Shown here piece after piece: positions 34,149-45,664 of a stretch of 64,000 nt of DNA (its first letter is position 1; each line of letters begins with the position of its first letter). The position numbers and the translations under genes were made by a program. The DNA comes from Cymbomonas tetramitiformis. Lineage: Eukaryota > Chlorophyta > Pyramimonadophyceae > Pyramimonadales > Pyramimonadaceae. The notes under the pieces are model-generated. The model was given only the letters and a program-made list of their open reading frames with translations, did not search any database and was not told where the DNA came from. Where the stretch lies: NCBI GenBank assembly GCA_001247695.2, contig LGRX02025787.1:1-64000 (forward strand). Reading direction: 5' to 3'.

Positions 34149-34428
34149 GTTAAAGATTAAATTATTGTATACAGAGGTTCACTCGTTGTATATAACAAAG
34201 CAGTTGATGAAAGCAATATTTCTCATAAAAATAATACCGTCATAATGCAGTGTTTTTAGGCTTCCTAGAGTACTTTCACTGGCCGCCTTCAGGCACAGCT
34301 CATCAGTAGGACTGGAAACTCCGAAGCCATAATTGGCTATGTATGCACACAGGAGCAATTGGCCTGTGTAAAGTTATGCTAGATTAGAGATCAACAGTTC
34401 AGTGCAAGATATGCAGGCACTAAATAAA
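34149..34428 (-). repeat. Terminal direct repeat (pLTR) of PLE 1, upstream copy
   Basis: Same 280-bp sequence as 28005-28284. It precedes ORF1 of the element and holds a second copy of the ribozyme-like motif. The stretch 34051-34148 between it and ORF1 has no gene. Confidence 0.95.
34263..34312 (-). ncRNA. Hammerhead-ribozyme-like motif, PLE 1 pLTR (upstream copy)
   Basis: Identical to the motif at 28119-28168, displaced by 6144 bases. Confidence 0.6.
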
Positions 34429-36572
34429 CGAAGATAAAAAGTAGAACAGCTTTAGACCATGGAACTACAACCGGAGAGCCAGTCTATCAACAGCCCATCA
34501 AAGACCCCGCTCTTCCAACGAAGCTCCCGCGTAGGATAGCCCCTATAATGGTGGCTCCTTTAGATAAGACCAGTATTGGTACAATAACAGGTAATTCAGT
34601 ATTTCAACAACCTACGGAGGAGTACACCGGTGTTTCAAATTATCGTAAAGCCATTGATGATATTGAAAAGCGTATCAAAATGAAAAAACAAATGAGGCGT
34701 GAAAAACGCCGAAAAGCGGACGTCACAAAAATATAATTTATATAATATAGGAAGATGCCCCCCAAAGTCAGAAAGCAAAATCCTGAGGCACGCCATAAGC
34801 TCACTGCTGCAGATTGGGAAGACTTACAAAGTAAAAATTTAAGTGGTGACGATCGGACGAAAGCCATACGTGATTATAAGAAGAAGTATCGGAAATCGAA
34901 AGAGAAGGTTGAGAAAGTCACCAGGCGACAATGGACCAAGATAGGGAAGAAACCTGTCCAAGAACAAAGTAGACTTGATGAAATCAATAAGTATACCGTC
35001 GGAGATTCAAAAAGACATATCAAGAAATTCAGCACCGATGTTGAAAAACTTAAGGTTCCCTTTACAACGTTTTTACAAAGAGCAACACCTGATGGCAGCA
35101 GTCTGAACTATTGGTTACCGGAGAAGACAAAAGGAGTTGAGCAAGTATCAATGAGAGCGGTGTTCGAGGATGGGACCACATCCAAGTGGGTCAAAGGTTC
35201 AGATCGCCAAGATGTGATGACGAAATTTGAAGAGATGCTGCAAAGTCCGAAGGGTGGTGATAGCAGCAAAAAGTCCGTCGAGGTTGCCAAAGATATCGAA
35301 GTTGAATATTACTCTTCTAAACCACCGGAAGGTAAAGGCTCTCGTTGCATGGCAGCTCCGAAGAATGGTGTAGAATTACGATTGAAACAATGTGTGATTA
35401 AGATAGAATCTAAAAACAATTGTGGTATTAAATCTTTGGAACTCTTACATAGGAAACGAAAATTAGATAAGATGTTGAGTGATAATCTCATAAAAAAGAA
35501 TCAATATGAAAACAAATGGAAGCAACTCAAAAGAGATGCCAGCAATCATAGAGGCAATATTACAACAATATCTAATCAGCTGCGTTTGAAATTGTTTCCG
35601 AAAATGGATCAAAATGGAATCAATATAGAAGACTTTTCTATTTTAGAAAAACATTATGAAACTAATATATTTGTTTGGGGTATCACGGAACGTTTTGATG
35701 GTGAACCAATTATGTATTACCCACCGTACTTCAACGAACACAATGACTATTCAAGTTATAATGATAGTTATCACATACTTTTACATGATAATCATTATGA
35801 ACCGATCACTAGAATCGATTGTTTTCGAGGCAAGACTTATCGACCATCATGTTCTCAATGCAAGTCTCAAAAGTGTATCTTTGCAAACAAAGAAACACGA
35901 TTAACACCTGGAAACAAACAATGGCATCATTGTGAAATTTGCAATCGTAAATTCATGAATCAGGACTGCTACAATCTTCATATCGAACTGATAACATGTG
36001 ATAAGGTTCACAAATGTAAGATGTGCAATGTTATATTTAATCCCAATGAGAAACATATATGTGGATACAAGTCATGTCCTAATTGTAAGATCGTTTGTAA
36101 CCTACATGAGCACAAGTGTTACATGACCAAGGTTGATCTAAAACCTGTATTGGACTATAAAACCATTGTTTGTTTTGATTTTGAAACAATGAATGACAAC
36201 GGCAGATTGATTGTTAATCATTGCGAGAGCCAATATCACGACGGTTCGTTTGTCATTCACAAAACAATAGATGACTTTCTGGAATGGGTATATTTGAAAA
36301 AACATGATAATCATACCTTCGTCGCCCATTGCGGAAGTCGCTTCGATTTCCGATTAATAGTAGAACATATCATCAATGTCCAAAGAAAGCCTCCACAAGA
36401 TATATTATATACAGGTGCAGACATTCTATGTATGAGAATTGGAAATGTAAGATTTATTGATTCATATATGTTTATGACAAGACCATTGCATTCCCTTCCG
36501 GAAATGTTCGGCTTTGAACATGAAATCACGAAGGGATATTATCCACATCTTTTCAATACAAAAGAGAACGAA

Positions 36573-37306
36573 CTACGGGCCGGTGCACTGGGGTAGTGAT
36601 CCTGGTTGGTGAGTCCTGGGTGAGACTTGGTTCAGTTTTTATGGGGACTACTATCTTTTACTTTCTTTTATGTTGAGAATTTCAAACTGTCTTACACACT
36701 CGTGGCAGTTTTTCAGAAGTTTTTACGTAAGACACTTTTGTCACTTTGTATTACAAAAGCGTGGAAGATTTTTAGAACTTATTACGTGAGACATTTGACT
36801 GAGACTCTCCAGCTCATTGCCTTGGCGACAACCCAGTTGCTTTTGAGTTTTGTATGGTGCTAGGCTATCTGACTATGACGGCATAACTGCTTGAGAAATT
36901 ATTTGCCAGCTCGCCTAGAGAGAAATCGGAGTGTATCCCAACTGCCTGTGACTGTACATCTTATCACTATGGTCAACAGCAGCTTGGTTCTTCGCATCAT
37001 ACTAAGCCAACATTGGGACTGACTTTTTAGTTCCTGCAAAGCTCACTGAGGAAGGTTTGTGGCTCAAACCGAAAAGCTTATGAGTAGCCAGCATTAGCTC
37101 CGGTATTTCATATCGTTGTTTGTACAGAGTATTTTGGTTTTTATATTATTATCTCAGCACGACTTTATCACAACTGTTATTGCAAAAGCTACTTGTTCTG
37201 ACTTGCTGTGTTCGAGCCGTCACTGCGGTCGTATTTATTACACTACACTACTACGTGCAGCTTTCGAGCACATACCGTATTACAGCGAAAGTTTATTTTT
37301 TATAAC
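36573..37306 (+). repeat. Terminal direct repeat (pLTR) of PLE 2, upstream copy
   Basis: Begins CTACGGGCCGGTGCACTGG and ends TTTATTTTTTATAAC. Identical to 42897-43630 (offset 6324) apart from one base seen. Contains short inverted elements TTACGTAAGAC (about 36723) and TTACGTGAGAC (about 36782). Small frames in it are not genes. Confidence 0.95.
37041..37088 (+). ncRNA. Hammerhead-ribozyme-like motif, PLE 2 pLTR (upstream copy)
   Basis: GCTCA, core CTGAGGA, one extra A, perfect stem II GGTTTG (loop TGGCT) CAAACC, core GAAA, minimal stem III AGCT, then TA and TGAG. CTCA and TGAG pair as stem I. The extra A before stem II departs from the consensus and may weaken the fold. Confidence 0.5.
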
Positions 37307-37472
37307 TTTTTATCTACAGTACTCACAGGGACGTTTTTCTGACGATCGCCCACGAGACTGCTTAAAGATCCAGCGGGCTACTTTGTAGGTACCGGATCGA
37401 GAACTCTCTATTTACGAGAGGGACAAATTGTTTTCAACACTTACTTTTTTCAAATTTACAGTTACTACCACG

Positions 37473-38726
37473 ATGTCTCAACCACTACAACCAGTTCCAG
37501 GGACGCCAGTGACACCGCAGGCAGTGCCCCAGCAAACTACACCTATGGCGGCGGCGGCGCCTCCAATTCAACAGCCGCAGCACGTGATTGGGCAGTACAC
37601 TCCGAGCAGCTTCTCTGCCTACAATTCATACACCACCCCAACCCAAACTCAGCCAGCACCAACAGGAGGAATGCAGTATCAGCTTCCCCTTCCTCAGCCG
37701 CCGATTCCGCAGCAGAATGCGGCAGGATTCCAGCAGAACAATGGTCCTCCCATAGACCCAATGACCAATCGGCCATACGTGTCGAGGTTCAAACGTGACT
37801 ACGAAGAAGAGAAATTAAGAACGGCAGCACTCGAGGCACAAATCGTGGAGTTACGTGGCACAATTATGGAAATGGAGACCCGATTGGTTCAGTCAAACGC
37901 AGCGACAGTCGAGGCAGTTCGCGACAAAGAGTACGGAGAGCGTTTGGCTAGGGAGATCGCAGCAATGAGGGGGGACACCGACCTGCAGAAACTTGGTGGA
38001 GTACTGGCGGGTGCAGCGACGGCGGGCGCTCGTGAGACAGCTGCGAAGGGGAAGGCTGTCCACTTCGAAATCGACCAGCTGGATGGAAGCAGCGATGACG
38101 GCCGAAAGAAGAAAAAGGACAGGAAGCGGAAGAAGTCCTCAAAGAAGAAGAAAAAGAAGAGATCCAGCTCCAGCTCAGACAGCGAGTCGTCTGAAACCAC
38201 GGGCACGAGCGATGGGAGCCGTAGGAGCCGCCAGCGACACAGGAGGGAGAAGGGTGCGTCCCGCGCCCAAGCGACTCAGAGTGGCAGCGGCCAGAGGGGT
38301 GCGAGTACGGGCACCAGCCCAGATCCGAAGGGGGCAGCGTTCAGGGCGATGCTCAGCGCCCGCGAAGAAGCATACACGGATGCTCTCAACAGAGGCCTCG
38401 ACGAGACAGCTGCTCAGGCTGCGGGGATGGCAGCCGCGTTCGGAAAGCCAGCAGCGAGACCTCCAGCTCTCCCGATTCCTACGCCCGTGCCCAAACCGTC
38501 AGCACCACCGAAGACACCCTGTCCCGCGAGGGGTGTTGTGCCGGTTGATGCGACCTATATGTCTAAGAATTACAGGACTAAGGCGAAATGGGGGACTCTT
38601 ACTTTGCAGCTTGTCAAACACGGCGTGGTTGAACCCGAGACAGCACACGAAATGACAAAAATGGAGGTGCTGGTTGCTGCGACTGATGCCCACAATGCTG
38701 GGCACTTCGATCTTCGGAAACTCTGA
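37473..38726 (+). CDS. PLE 2 ORF1: Pro/Gln-rich, coiled-coil, Lys/Ser-rich protein
   Basis: ATG 37473 (MSQPLQPVPG) chosen; the frame opens 15 codons earlier. In order: a Pro/Gln/Thr-rich N-terminus, a coiled coil (EEEKLRTAALEAQIVELRG), a Lys/Arg/Ser block (KKKKDRKRKKSSKKKKKKR) and a C-terminal module ending HNAGHFDLRKL, which parallels PLE 1 ORF1. Likely a nucleic-acid-binding partner of the RT. It is intact and separated from the RT gene by 57 bases. Confidence 0.65.
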   Translation: MSQPLQPVPGTPVTPQAVPQQTTPMAAAAPPIQQPQHVIGQYTPSSFSAYNSYTTPTQTQPAPTGGMQYQLPLPQPPIPQQNAAGFQQNNGPPIDPMTNRPYVSRFKRDYEEEKLRTAALEAQIVELRGTIMEMETRLVQSNAATVEAVRDKEYGERLAREIAAMRGDTDLQKLGGVLAGAATAGARETAAKGKAVHFEIDQLDGSSDDGRKKKKDRKRKKSSKKKKKKRSSSSSDSESSETTGTSDGSRRSRQRHRREKGASRAQATQSGSGQRGASTGTSPDPKGAAFRAMLSAREEAYTDALNRGLDETAAQAAGMAAAFGKPAARPPALPIPTPVPKPSAPPKTPCPARGVVPVDATYMSKNYRTKAKWGTLTLQLVKHGVVEPETAHEMTKMEVLVAATDAHNAGHFDLRKL

Positions 38727-38783
38727 CAGGGTGGCAACTGGCGGCGGCGGCTCTACAGGGTAAAGAACTTATTATACCTTGTG

Positions 38784-41700
38784 ATGGAGGTGCTGGAAGA
38801 GGTCGTCGCCAGGTGCACGGAGGATGGGGGGAGCAGTGGGATCTAGCGGTCCGGCTGTCAATGTTTGGGTCACTGATTTTCTTGGAATGGGCTGGTATGC
38901 AGCCGAGGTGGTGGCTGCGGAGATTCTTGCCGTGGTGGAATGTTCTGGGAGCGGGGGAGCTAAGGAGGTGGTTTTCAGGTGATGTTCGGTACGGGACATA
39001 TGTGTTGGCGTCGGTGGGATCCCGACGGACTTACGTGGGGAAGTTTTGGTCAGGCCCGCGGGAGAGGATGCTGAAACACCTGAAGACAGCTATGGACCCT
39101 TCTATGCGGGGAGGGAGACGGCTGTATGGGGGTCTGCGGGCTCGCGGTGTGCACAAGTTTTTCATGCTGCCGCTGAAGACCTATGGTGGGAAAAGCGACT
39201 GTGACGCTGACGAGAAGCTGATTATTAGACGAACTCAGCGACCAGCCGACACTTTGAACACAGCTGGAGTTTGGCGGCGGAGGGTGACAGCGGGTCGTGA
39301 GCGCTATCGGAGGACGCGACAGCTGGCACGACAGTCACGACATCGAGGGGGTCGACGCGGCATGCGCGACAGAGCACGGGGCGCAGAGACAGCTGCGAAG
39401 CGGAGGGTGTATGGAAGCGCTGAGGTACAGGGCTATAACGGTGGCGCGCTGGACCTTGCACTTCGACGACTGACGAAAGGCGAGACAGTTTGTGAGGCCT
39501 CGTTGGACTTACAGTGGTTTGCAGGGTCGTGGAACTTTACTGACTGGACCTGCCTGAAGTTGAAGTATGGGCGGTCACGCGTGGAGGTTGTGGGGGGCGA
39601 GTCAGACGGTTTGCGTAGTTCACTGCGCGAGCTTATCCCTCTGCTTAAGCGAGACAATGCCAGACTGAGATTTACGCGCATAGAGATCAGTGAGTCAGAT
39701 TTATGGGCGCAGCGAGAGGTCAAACAGCTGGTGCGGAGACCTGCGAAGGCCTGGAAGCGAGTACCGAGGTACACTCTAGACAGAATTGTGCGCTTGTGGC
39801 AGGCAGCGGCGTCGGTAGTTGAGAAACAGCAGCTTTCTAAAATCAGAACGTCTCTGTCAGCAGTGGCAAATCGAGTACACGACTTTGTGATTAGAGCGAC
39901 ATATGTCTGTAAGGTCTCTTTTCCTGACAGTCTGGGCACAGCAGCGATGCGAGAGTTTCTCCTTCAGTGTGTGGACGCGAAGTATCCAGAGGGCGCAACG
40001 AGATCTTTTGTACGACGACGCACCAGGGTGGTAAGAACTGCAAAGCAGAAGCTGCGTGACATATTTTGTAATCTTTCCTCTGTGTCTCTTTGCGTTGACA
40101 ATGCTGAGTGCCGCTGTGACAGACTGGATCCTGACTTGCCTCGACGTAATGGGCACGTGTGCTTTCGAACCACTGAGCTCGATGGGAAGTTTGCAGCCCT
40201 CAACCGCAGTCTTAAGGACACTCCCCGGCACTCTGTGGGTACTTCTGATTTTTTACTGACTAGTACTTCCGATTATTTACGGCAGCTTCGCCACTTCGAG
40301 ACGGTGTCAATGGCTGCGCTGCGCAAACTTTTGCCGTGGCAATGCACTGTTGATGGAGCTCACTACGCTGTGGTTGAAAACGTGACTGAGGACACTTTTT
40401 TCGTTGCAATTTGTGGCTCTACTGGCTTGGTTGTTCAGGTACTTTGGGACAGATTTGTGTTTCTTTTAAAGAGGCTAGACGCATACTCTACTGCGATGGG
40501 CCACCCGAAAGTTTCTGTAATGACTCACCTTTACTCAGCAGTGCGGAGACTACTGGCGTGGGCGAGGTTAGTCACACAAGACTATTGGATTACTCCTTAT
40601 ACGAAACAGGATGCGCTCCGATTCTGCTTTTCTTTGCTCGATGAACTTTTCGCTTCACCTCTTGACGTGAATGTTAACAGCGCAGTTTTCTGCACTCCAT
40701 ATTCTGAGGACACTTGCTTTGGCGCAGTCGAAAACTCTTATCGTATTCTTTGGCACCTTTGTGCGTTGGGAAACCCGATTTATACCCTTGCTCATATCCG
40801 AAAGTGTATTGATCACGCTCTCTTTTCTGCTCGTTCTACTCGTAAACCGTGCCGTGTTGTGCTGGTGTGCCCGTATTGGGAATGCTGGGATGAAAGAGAG
40901 GGTGTCGAGCTGGTTTGTATTCTGAAGAAGAAGAAGTTCGCTTTTCTTGCGCCGCAGAGTGCCTTGGGTTTTAAGGACCGCTCAACCGGTGCTAAGTTCG
41001 ACGTGAGCATACTGCTGATTCAGAACCGCGCGGCCGCGAAACACCGGCCGGTGACACAGCAGGGGTTGGCTCGGGTGTCAAGAGCGTTCGGATCGGCGGT
41101 GAGTGATGCGGGGGTGACATACTCGGCGGACTGGGGAGTTGAATTCTGTTGGCAGGCGGCAGCCCAGGCGAGGCCGCAGGTCCGGGCGTTCGAGGAGGAG
41201 CGGCGGGTCCTTGAGCGATTCCGAGTTTTGATGAAAGGGGGAGTGGCGGCGGGCCTCCTGCTTAACAGCTTGGGGGGGAAGCTAATGACAGCGGTGTATG
41301 ATGCGGAGTTGGCATACCAGTCAGAGGACTCGACGGAAGTGACCCGGATCCCACCGGTGACAGAATTTTGGAGGCTGCTGAACGGGATGCCTGGCCTAGC
41401 TCGGGGGGTCCTTGACAGGAATGTGGCAGTCGGCTTCGGGGTTTGCCTTTCCGTCTACCAGGAGTGGCTTCGTGCTGAGCGGGATGGAGGCAACTACTCT
41501 CTCGTTGAGTTTGACAGCGCAGAGGTGGTTCGACAAATGAAACTCCGGTATAAGGCGGCGGGTCTGGATCAGGTGGCGACGTTCTTCCTCGATGGCTCTT
41601 TCGGTGTTCTTTACCTGATGGTGAAGCATAAAGATGCCTCCCTATGTGAGAAACGCCGACCCGTCGTGCCCTGTTTTAATGCACCTGACAGGATGTTGCA

Positions 41701-42755
41701 GTGAGAACAGGGTGGGGCGGGCCTTGTGCTTCTTGATCGGCCAGCTTGGTGGACACTTTAACGTGGCGACTACGCAGGAAATTTCGGGTCGGCTCGGGCA
41801 GTTTAATTCGGCGATCGGCAAGGGTGACACTGTGATGGCGGCAAGCTTCGACGTGAAAGAAATGTACGTGATGCTCCAACACACGGTTCTCCTGCAGGCG
41901 ACAGAATTTGTGGTGAGAATGGCGATGGGCGACAGGCCGGGTTTGCTCGTTAACACGAGAGGCAGGAAAGGCGTCGATTGGTATGAGGCGGGTACACCCA
42001 GACGTGTTGCGGTAAGAATGACACCTGCTCAGATCTTGGCGGGCGTTCGTTTTATCCTAGACAATGGGTACCTTTGTGTGGCTGGCACTCTGGTTCGGCA
42101 GACTAGCGGTATCGGGATCGGTGGCGGCGCGAGCCCTGGCTTAGCACAGTGTGTCTGTGTCTTTGGAGAGATGCAGTGGATGATGTCTCTGGGGGCGGAC
42201 CGGCGGCTATCGGGCGCGAAGATCCTTGGCACACGGCTTATGGACGATTGCACACTCTTGGTGGCTTGGGACCGTGGCGGAGACTCTGCGGGGCGGGAAG
42301 CGATGAGGAGAATCTTTACGGGCTATCTTGAGGCGTGCTACCCTGACGGGATGACGGTTGAACTGACCTCCGATGGGCTCACTTGGGTGTTCTGCGGGAT
42401 GCAGTTGACAGTTGACTGTGGCGGCGTGAGCACAAAAATGGTCACTAAAAATGTGCAGGCTGGTGTGACGAAGCGGGGAAGCCTTCTCTTTTCCCCGTTT
42501 GTCTCATACTTTTCCGATTGCAGTAGAGTTCAGAAAATGGCGAGCACCGTGAATGCTTTGTACCGGGTGGAGAGACACTGCTCGAATGACGGCTTGAAGG
42601 CAGCGGCCGTGATTGATGTTCTCCGTGAGCTTCGATGGCAAAGCTACCCGAAGGGTTGGCTCTTTGAGGCACTCGAGAGGATGGTGTTCCGCTCTCCTGA
42701 TGGGTTCTGGCGCCGTCTCCTACGACGAATGGAGAAGTGTGGTCTTCGGCTGTGA
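38784..42755 (+). pseudogene. PLE 2 GIY-YIG endonuclease / reverse transcriptase, two frame breaks
   Basis: ATG 38784 gives MEVLEEVVARC, parallel to the start of PLE 1 RT, but runs into a stop. Adding one G to the G6 run at 38826-38831 would join it to the long frame (to 41704). That frame has N-terminal GIY-YIG (YGTYVLAS..YVGKFW..LNTAG). Near 41690-41704 the RT passes to another frame (from before 41704 to 42755), with motif A ASFDVKEMYV, motif B TSGIGIGGGASP and motif C RLMDDCTLLV. The catalytic Asp residues are kept. The flanking repeats differ by one base, so either the breaks are very recent, or they are sequencing errors, or the second is a programmed frameshift. Confidence 0.75.
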
Positions 42756-42896
42756 GTGACAATGGAGAAGAGAAATGTAGTGTTGATTTATGGAAGGAAT
42801 GGGGCAGACACCTGGCGGGACGGCGGAGGGCGGTGGGTGATGCAGTGAAGTGGGGGCTGTGTTGGGTCTGCACTGGTGGGGTGGAAAATGAGGGGC

Positions 42897-43630
42897 CTAC
42901 GGGCCGGTGCACTGGGGTAGTGATCCTGGTTGGTGAGTCCTGGGTGAGACTTGGTTCAGTTTTTATGGGGACTACTATCTTTTACTTTCTTTTATGTTGA
43001 GAATTTCAAACTGTCTTACACACTCGTGGCAGTTTTTCAGAAGTTTTTACGTAAGACACTTTTGTCACTTTGTATTACAAAAGCGTGGAAGATTTTTAGA
43101 ACTTATTACGTGAGACATTTGACTGAGACTCTCCAGCTCATTGCCTTGGCGACAACCCAGTTGCTTTTGAGTTTTGTATGGTGCTAGGCTATCTGACTAT
43201 GACGGCATAACTGCTTGAGAAATTATTTGCCAGCTCGCCTAGAGAGAAATCGGAGTGTATCCCAACTGCCTGTGACTGTACATCTTATCACTATGGTCAA
43301 CAGCAGCTTGGTTCTTCGCATCATACTAAGCCAACATTGGGACTGACTTTTTAGTTCCTGCAAAGCTCACTGAGGAAGGTTTGTGGCTCAAACCGAAAAG
43401 CTTATGAGTAGCCAGCATTAGCTCCGGTATTTCATATCGTTATTTGTACAGAGTATTTTGGTTTTTATATTATTATCTCAGCACGACTTTATCACAACTG
43501 TTATTGCAAAAGCTACTTGTTCTGACTTGCTGTGTTCGAGCCGTCACTGCGGTCGTATTTATTACACTACACTACTACGTGCAGCTTTCGAGCACATACC
43601 GTATTACAGCGAAAGTTTATTTTTTATAAC
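42897..43630 (+). repeat. Terminal direct repeat (pLTR) of PLE 2, downstream copy
   Basis: Second copy of the 734-bp repeat. PolB sequence resumes directly after it (ATGGGTCTTTATCCCG). The 141 bases between the RT gene and this repeat hold no gene. Confidence 0.95.
43365..43412 (+). ncRNA. Hammerhead-ribozyme-like motif, PLE 2 pLTR (downstream copy)
   Basis: Same motif as at 37041-37088, displaced by 6324 bases. Confidence 0.5.
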
Positions 43631-45664
43631 ATGGGTCTTTATCCCGATATCAAATATCACAATCCAGAAATCTTACAACCTGAAGCTTATACAAAGTTAT
43701 ATCATTGGTGGTTTGAAAGAAAGAGTAAATGTTGTATTTTTGAACATCCAAAAGAGCTTGCGAGATATTGTCACGATGATGTTACGATTCTTCGACGAGC
43801 TGTCTTCGATTTCAGAGATTGTTTTCTTAAAATCACCGATAATAAGTTCGATCCATTCAGCTATCTAACTTTGGCTCAATTGGCGGTGAACATATGGAGA
43901 AATGAGTGTATGCCCAAGGACTCGGTGGGTATACTACAATCACTGACTAAATCGCAGAATGCCTCTATCAAAGAGAATCAATGGTTGGACTATATAGTAC
44001 ACACAACGTCGGCGAAGCTTGTCATAGATTTGGATGGTAAACGGAACTATAAACTCAAAGATACGGGGTTACACATATATGTTGATGGATTTGATAAAAC
44101 AACAAACACCGTATATGAATTTCTTGGTAGTTGGTTTCACGCCGATTTGAAGAAGTATCACAAAGATGATATTCAGTATCAACAAGGTCGGCGATCGGGC
44201 ATGACATTTGGCGAAGTTAATCGACAAACTATGAAACGATTAGAGGACATCAAGGCAGCTGGCTACAATCTTGTATATATATAGGAATCGGACTGGGATT
44301 CACAAGTTGCCCAATTGAAAACTTCACATGTTGGAAATGCATTTTTAGATAGACAAATTTTAGCTTCTCCCATTCATGATAGAGACTCCTATCATGGTGC
44401 AAGAGTTGATTTAGGCAAGTTGTTTTATAAATGCAAAGACAATGAATATATCAGATATCAAGACTTCAACTCTATGTATCCTTCAGTAATGAAGACCAAA
44501 CGGTTCCCGAAAGGGCACCCGGAGATCATTAGAGATGTTAAATCCCTTGATGTTCATGGATACTTTGGATTGATTAAATGTAAGATACTACCAAATAAAC
44601 ATTTGAAGTTTGGTGTGTTACCGCACGTTACGAACAAATTGATCTTTCCGTTGTATGAAATGGTCGGAACATGGACCACGGTGGAATTGGAGAAGGCTAT
44701 TGAAAAGGGATATGAGATTCTTGACATCTATGAAATTAAACATTGGAAGGAGACTACAACTGATTTGTTCGGTGCATACATTGATAAGTTTTTGAAACTT
44801 AAGACTGAATCGTCGGGACCATCTGAGGGTGACATCGATACATTCATAAAAGACTTTGAATTTCATGAAGGTATCAAGTTAGACAAACGAAACATCAAAT
44901 ACAATCCAGGTATGAGACAAGTTGCTAAAGACATGCAAAATATATTGTATGGAAAACTCGGTGAACGGTCAAACAAATCTAAAAGTAAGGTCATTCAGAA
45001 CCCAGGTGAGTTCTACAATACAATCAGTAATAAGAGGTACGATTGTAAATATGAGTTTATTGGATCTGAAGAGAATGAGATGGTATTGATGAATTTTACC
45101 GAGAATTCTGATGTGTATGCCGACACACGGTTTTCAACGAACGAGGTGTTGGCCGCGTTCATAACCAGCTATGGACGATTGAAATTGTACGAGCTGATAG
45201 AAGCCACCGGGTTCTCAAACGTATTATACTTTGATACTGATTCCATTATATATATAGAAACTCAAGAGAACCATCATATATATCACGGGACTGGTTATAG
45301 ACAGCCATGGTTAGGTTATCTTAAGTGTGAGCTTCAAGGATTGGAAAAAGAACATGGTAAGTGTATTGAATTCCTGAGCACCGGACCAAAGTCATACAGC
45401 CTGAAGTTCGCCGATGAATATTGTATGACCAAGATAAAAGGTTTCTCTTTGAGTACTGAAAACTTAGAACATATCAATCATGATGTTATGAAAAATATGA
45501 TTCTAAATCAAAGGAACGACCCAGTCAAAATGAGTAACCTTGTTATCAGACATCGATCAAATTCATTAGGGTTGGAAGTCAGATCGGAATCCAAGACATT
45601 TAATTTCAGTTATGACAAAGAAAACATTGATTGGACGACATGGGACATTTTGCCATTGTCATCG

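Larger units (their letters stand above)
28005..34428 (-). mobile_element. Penelope-like retroelement 1 (Chlamys type), complete, 6.4 kb
   Basis: Flanked by direct repeats of 280 bp (28005-28284 and 34149-34428) that differ at one position seen (G/A in AGGAGC(A/G)(G/A)TTGGCC). It encodes ORF1 (33972-32827) and a GIY-YIG/RT protein (32790-28732), both uninterrupted. Non-coding DNA at 28285-28731 contains a diverged internal duplication of TCTCACGTAGGCGTCAG (about 28306 and 28592). Confidence 0.85.
27879..34736 (+). pseudogene. Small basic PLV gene split by a Penelope element
   Basis: The left part starts at ATG 27879, directly after AGTATAGTATATAC, and reads MTKEAWITKLKQCAQ..SLRGRP to the insertion at 28005. 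The right part resumes after 34428 in a frame through GTTTGEPVYQQP, MVAPLDKT and a Lys/Arg-rich end (MKKQMRREKRR), stopping at 34736. Before insertion the protein would have been about 150 residues, basic, with a helical C-terminus. Function unknown. It lies just upstream of PolB (start 34755). Confidence 0.55.
36573..43630 (+). mobile_element. Penelope-like retroelement 2 (Chlamys type), 7.1 kb, inserted in PolB
   Basis: Direct repeats of 734 bp (36573-37306 and 42897-43630) differ at one position seen (CGTTGTTTG / CGTTATTTG, about 37119/43443). ORF1 (37473-38726) and a GIY-YIG/RT gene (38784-42755, two frame breaks) lie between. The insertion splits PolB between Exo II and Exo III. The target duplication, if any, is only a few bases. 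Confidence 0.88.

Noticed and set aside
36627..37388. Small frames in the PLE 2 terminal repeat (also 42951-43629)
   Set aside because: Identical in both repeat copies, hydrophobic, no domain; non-coding repeat.
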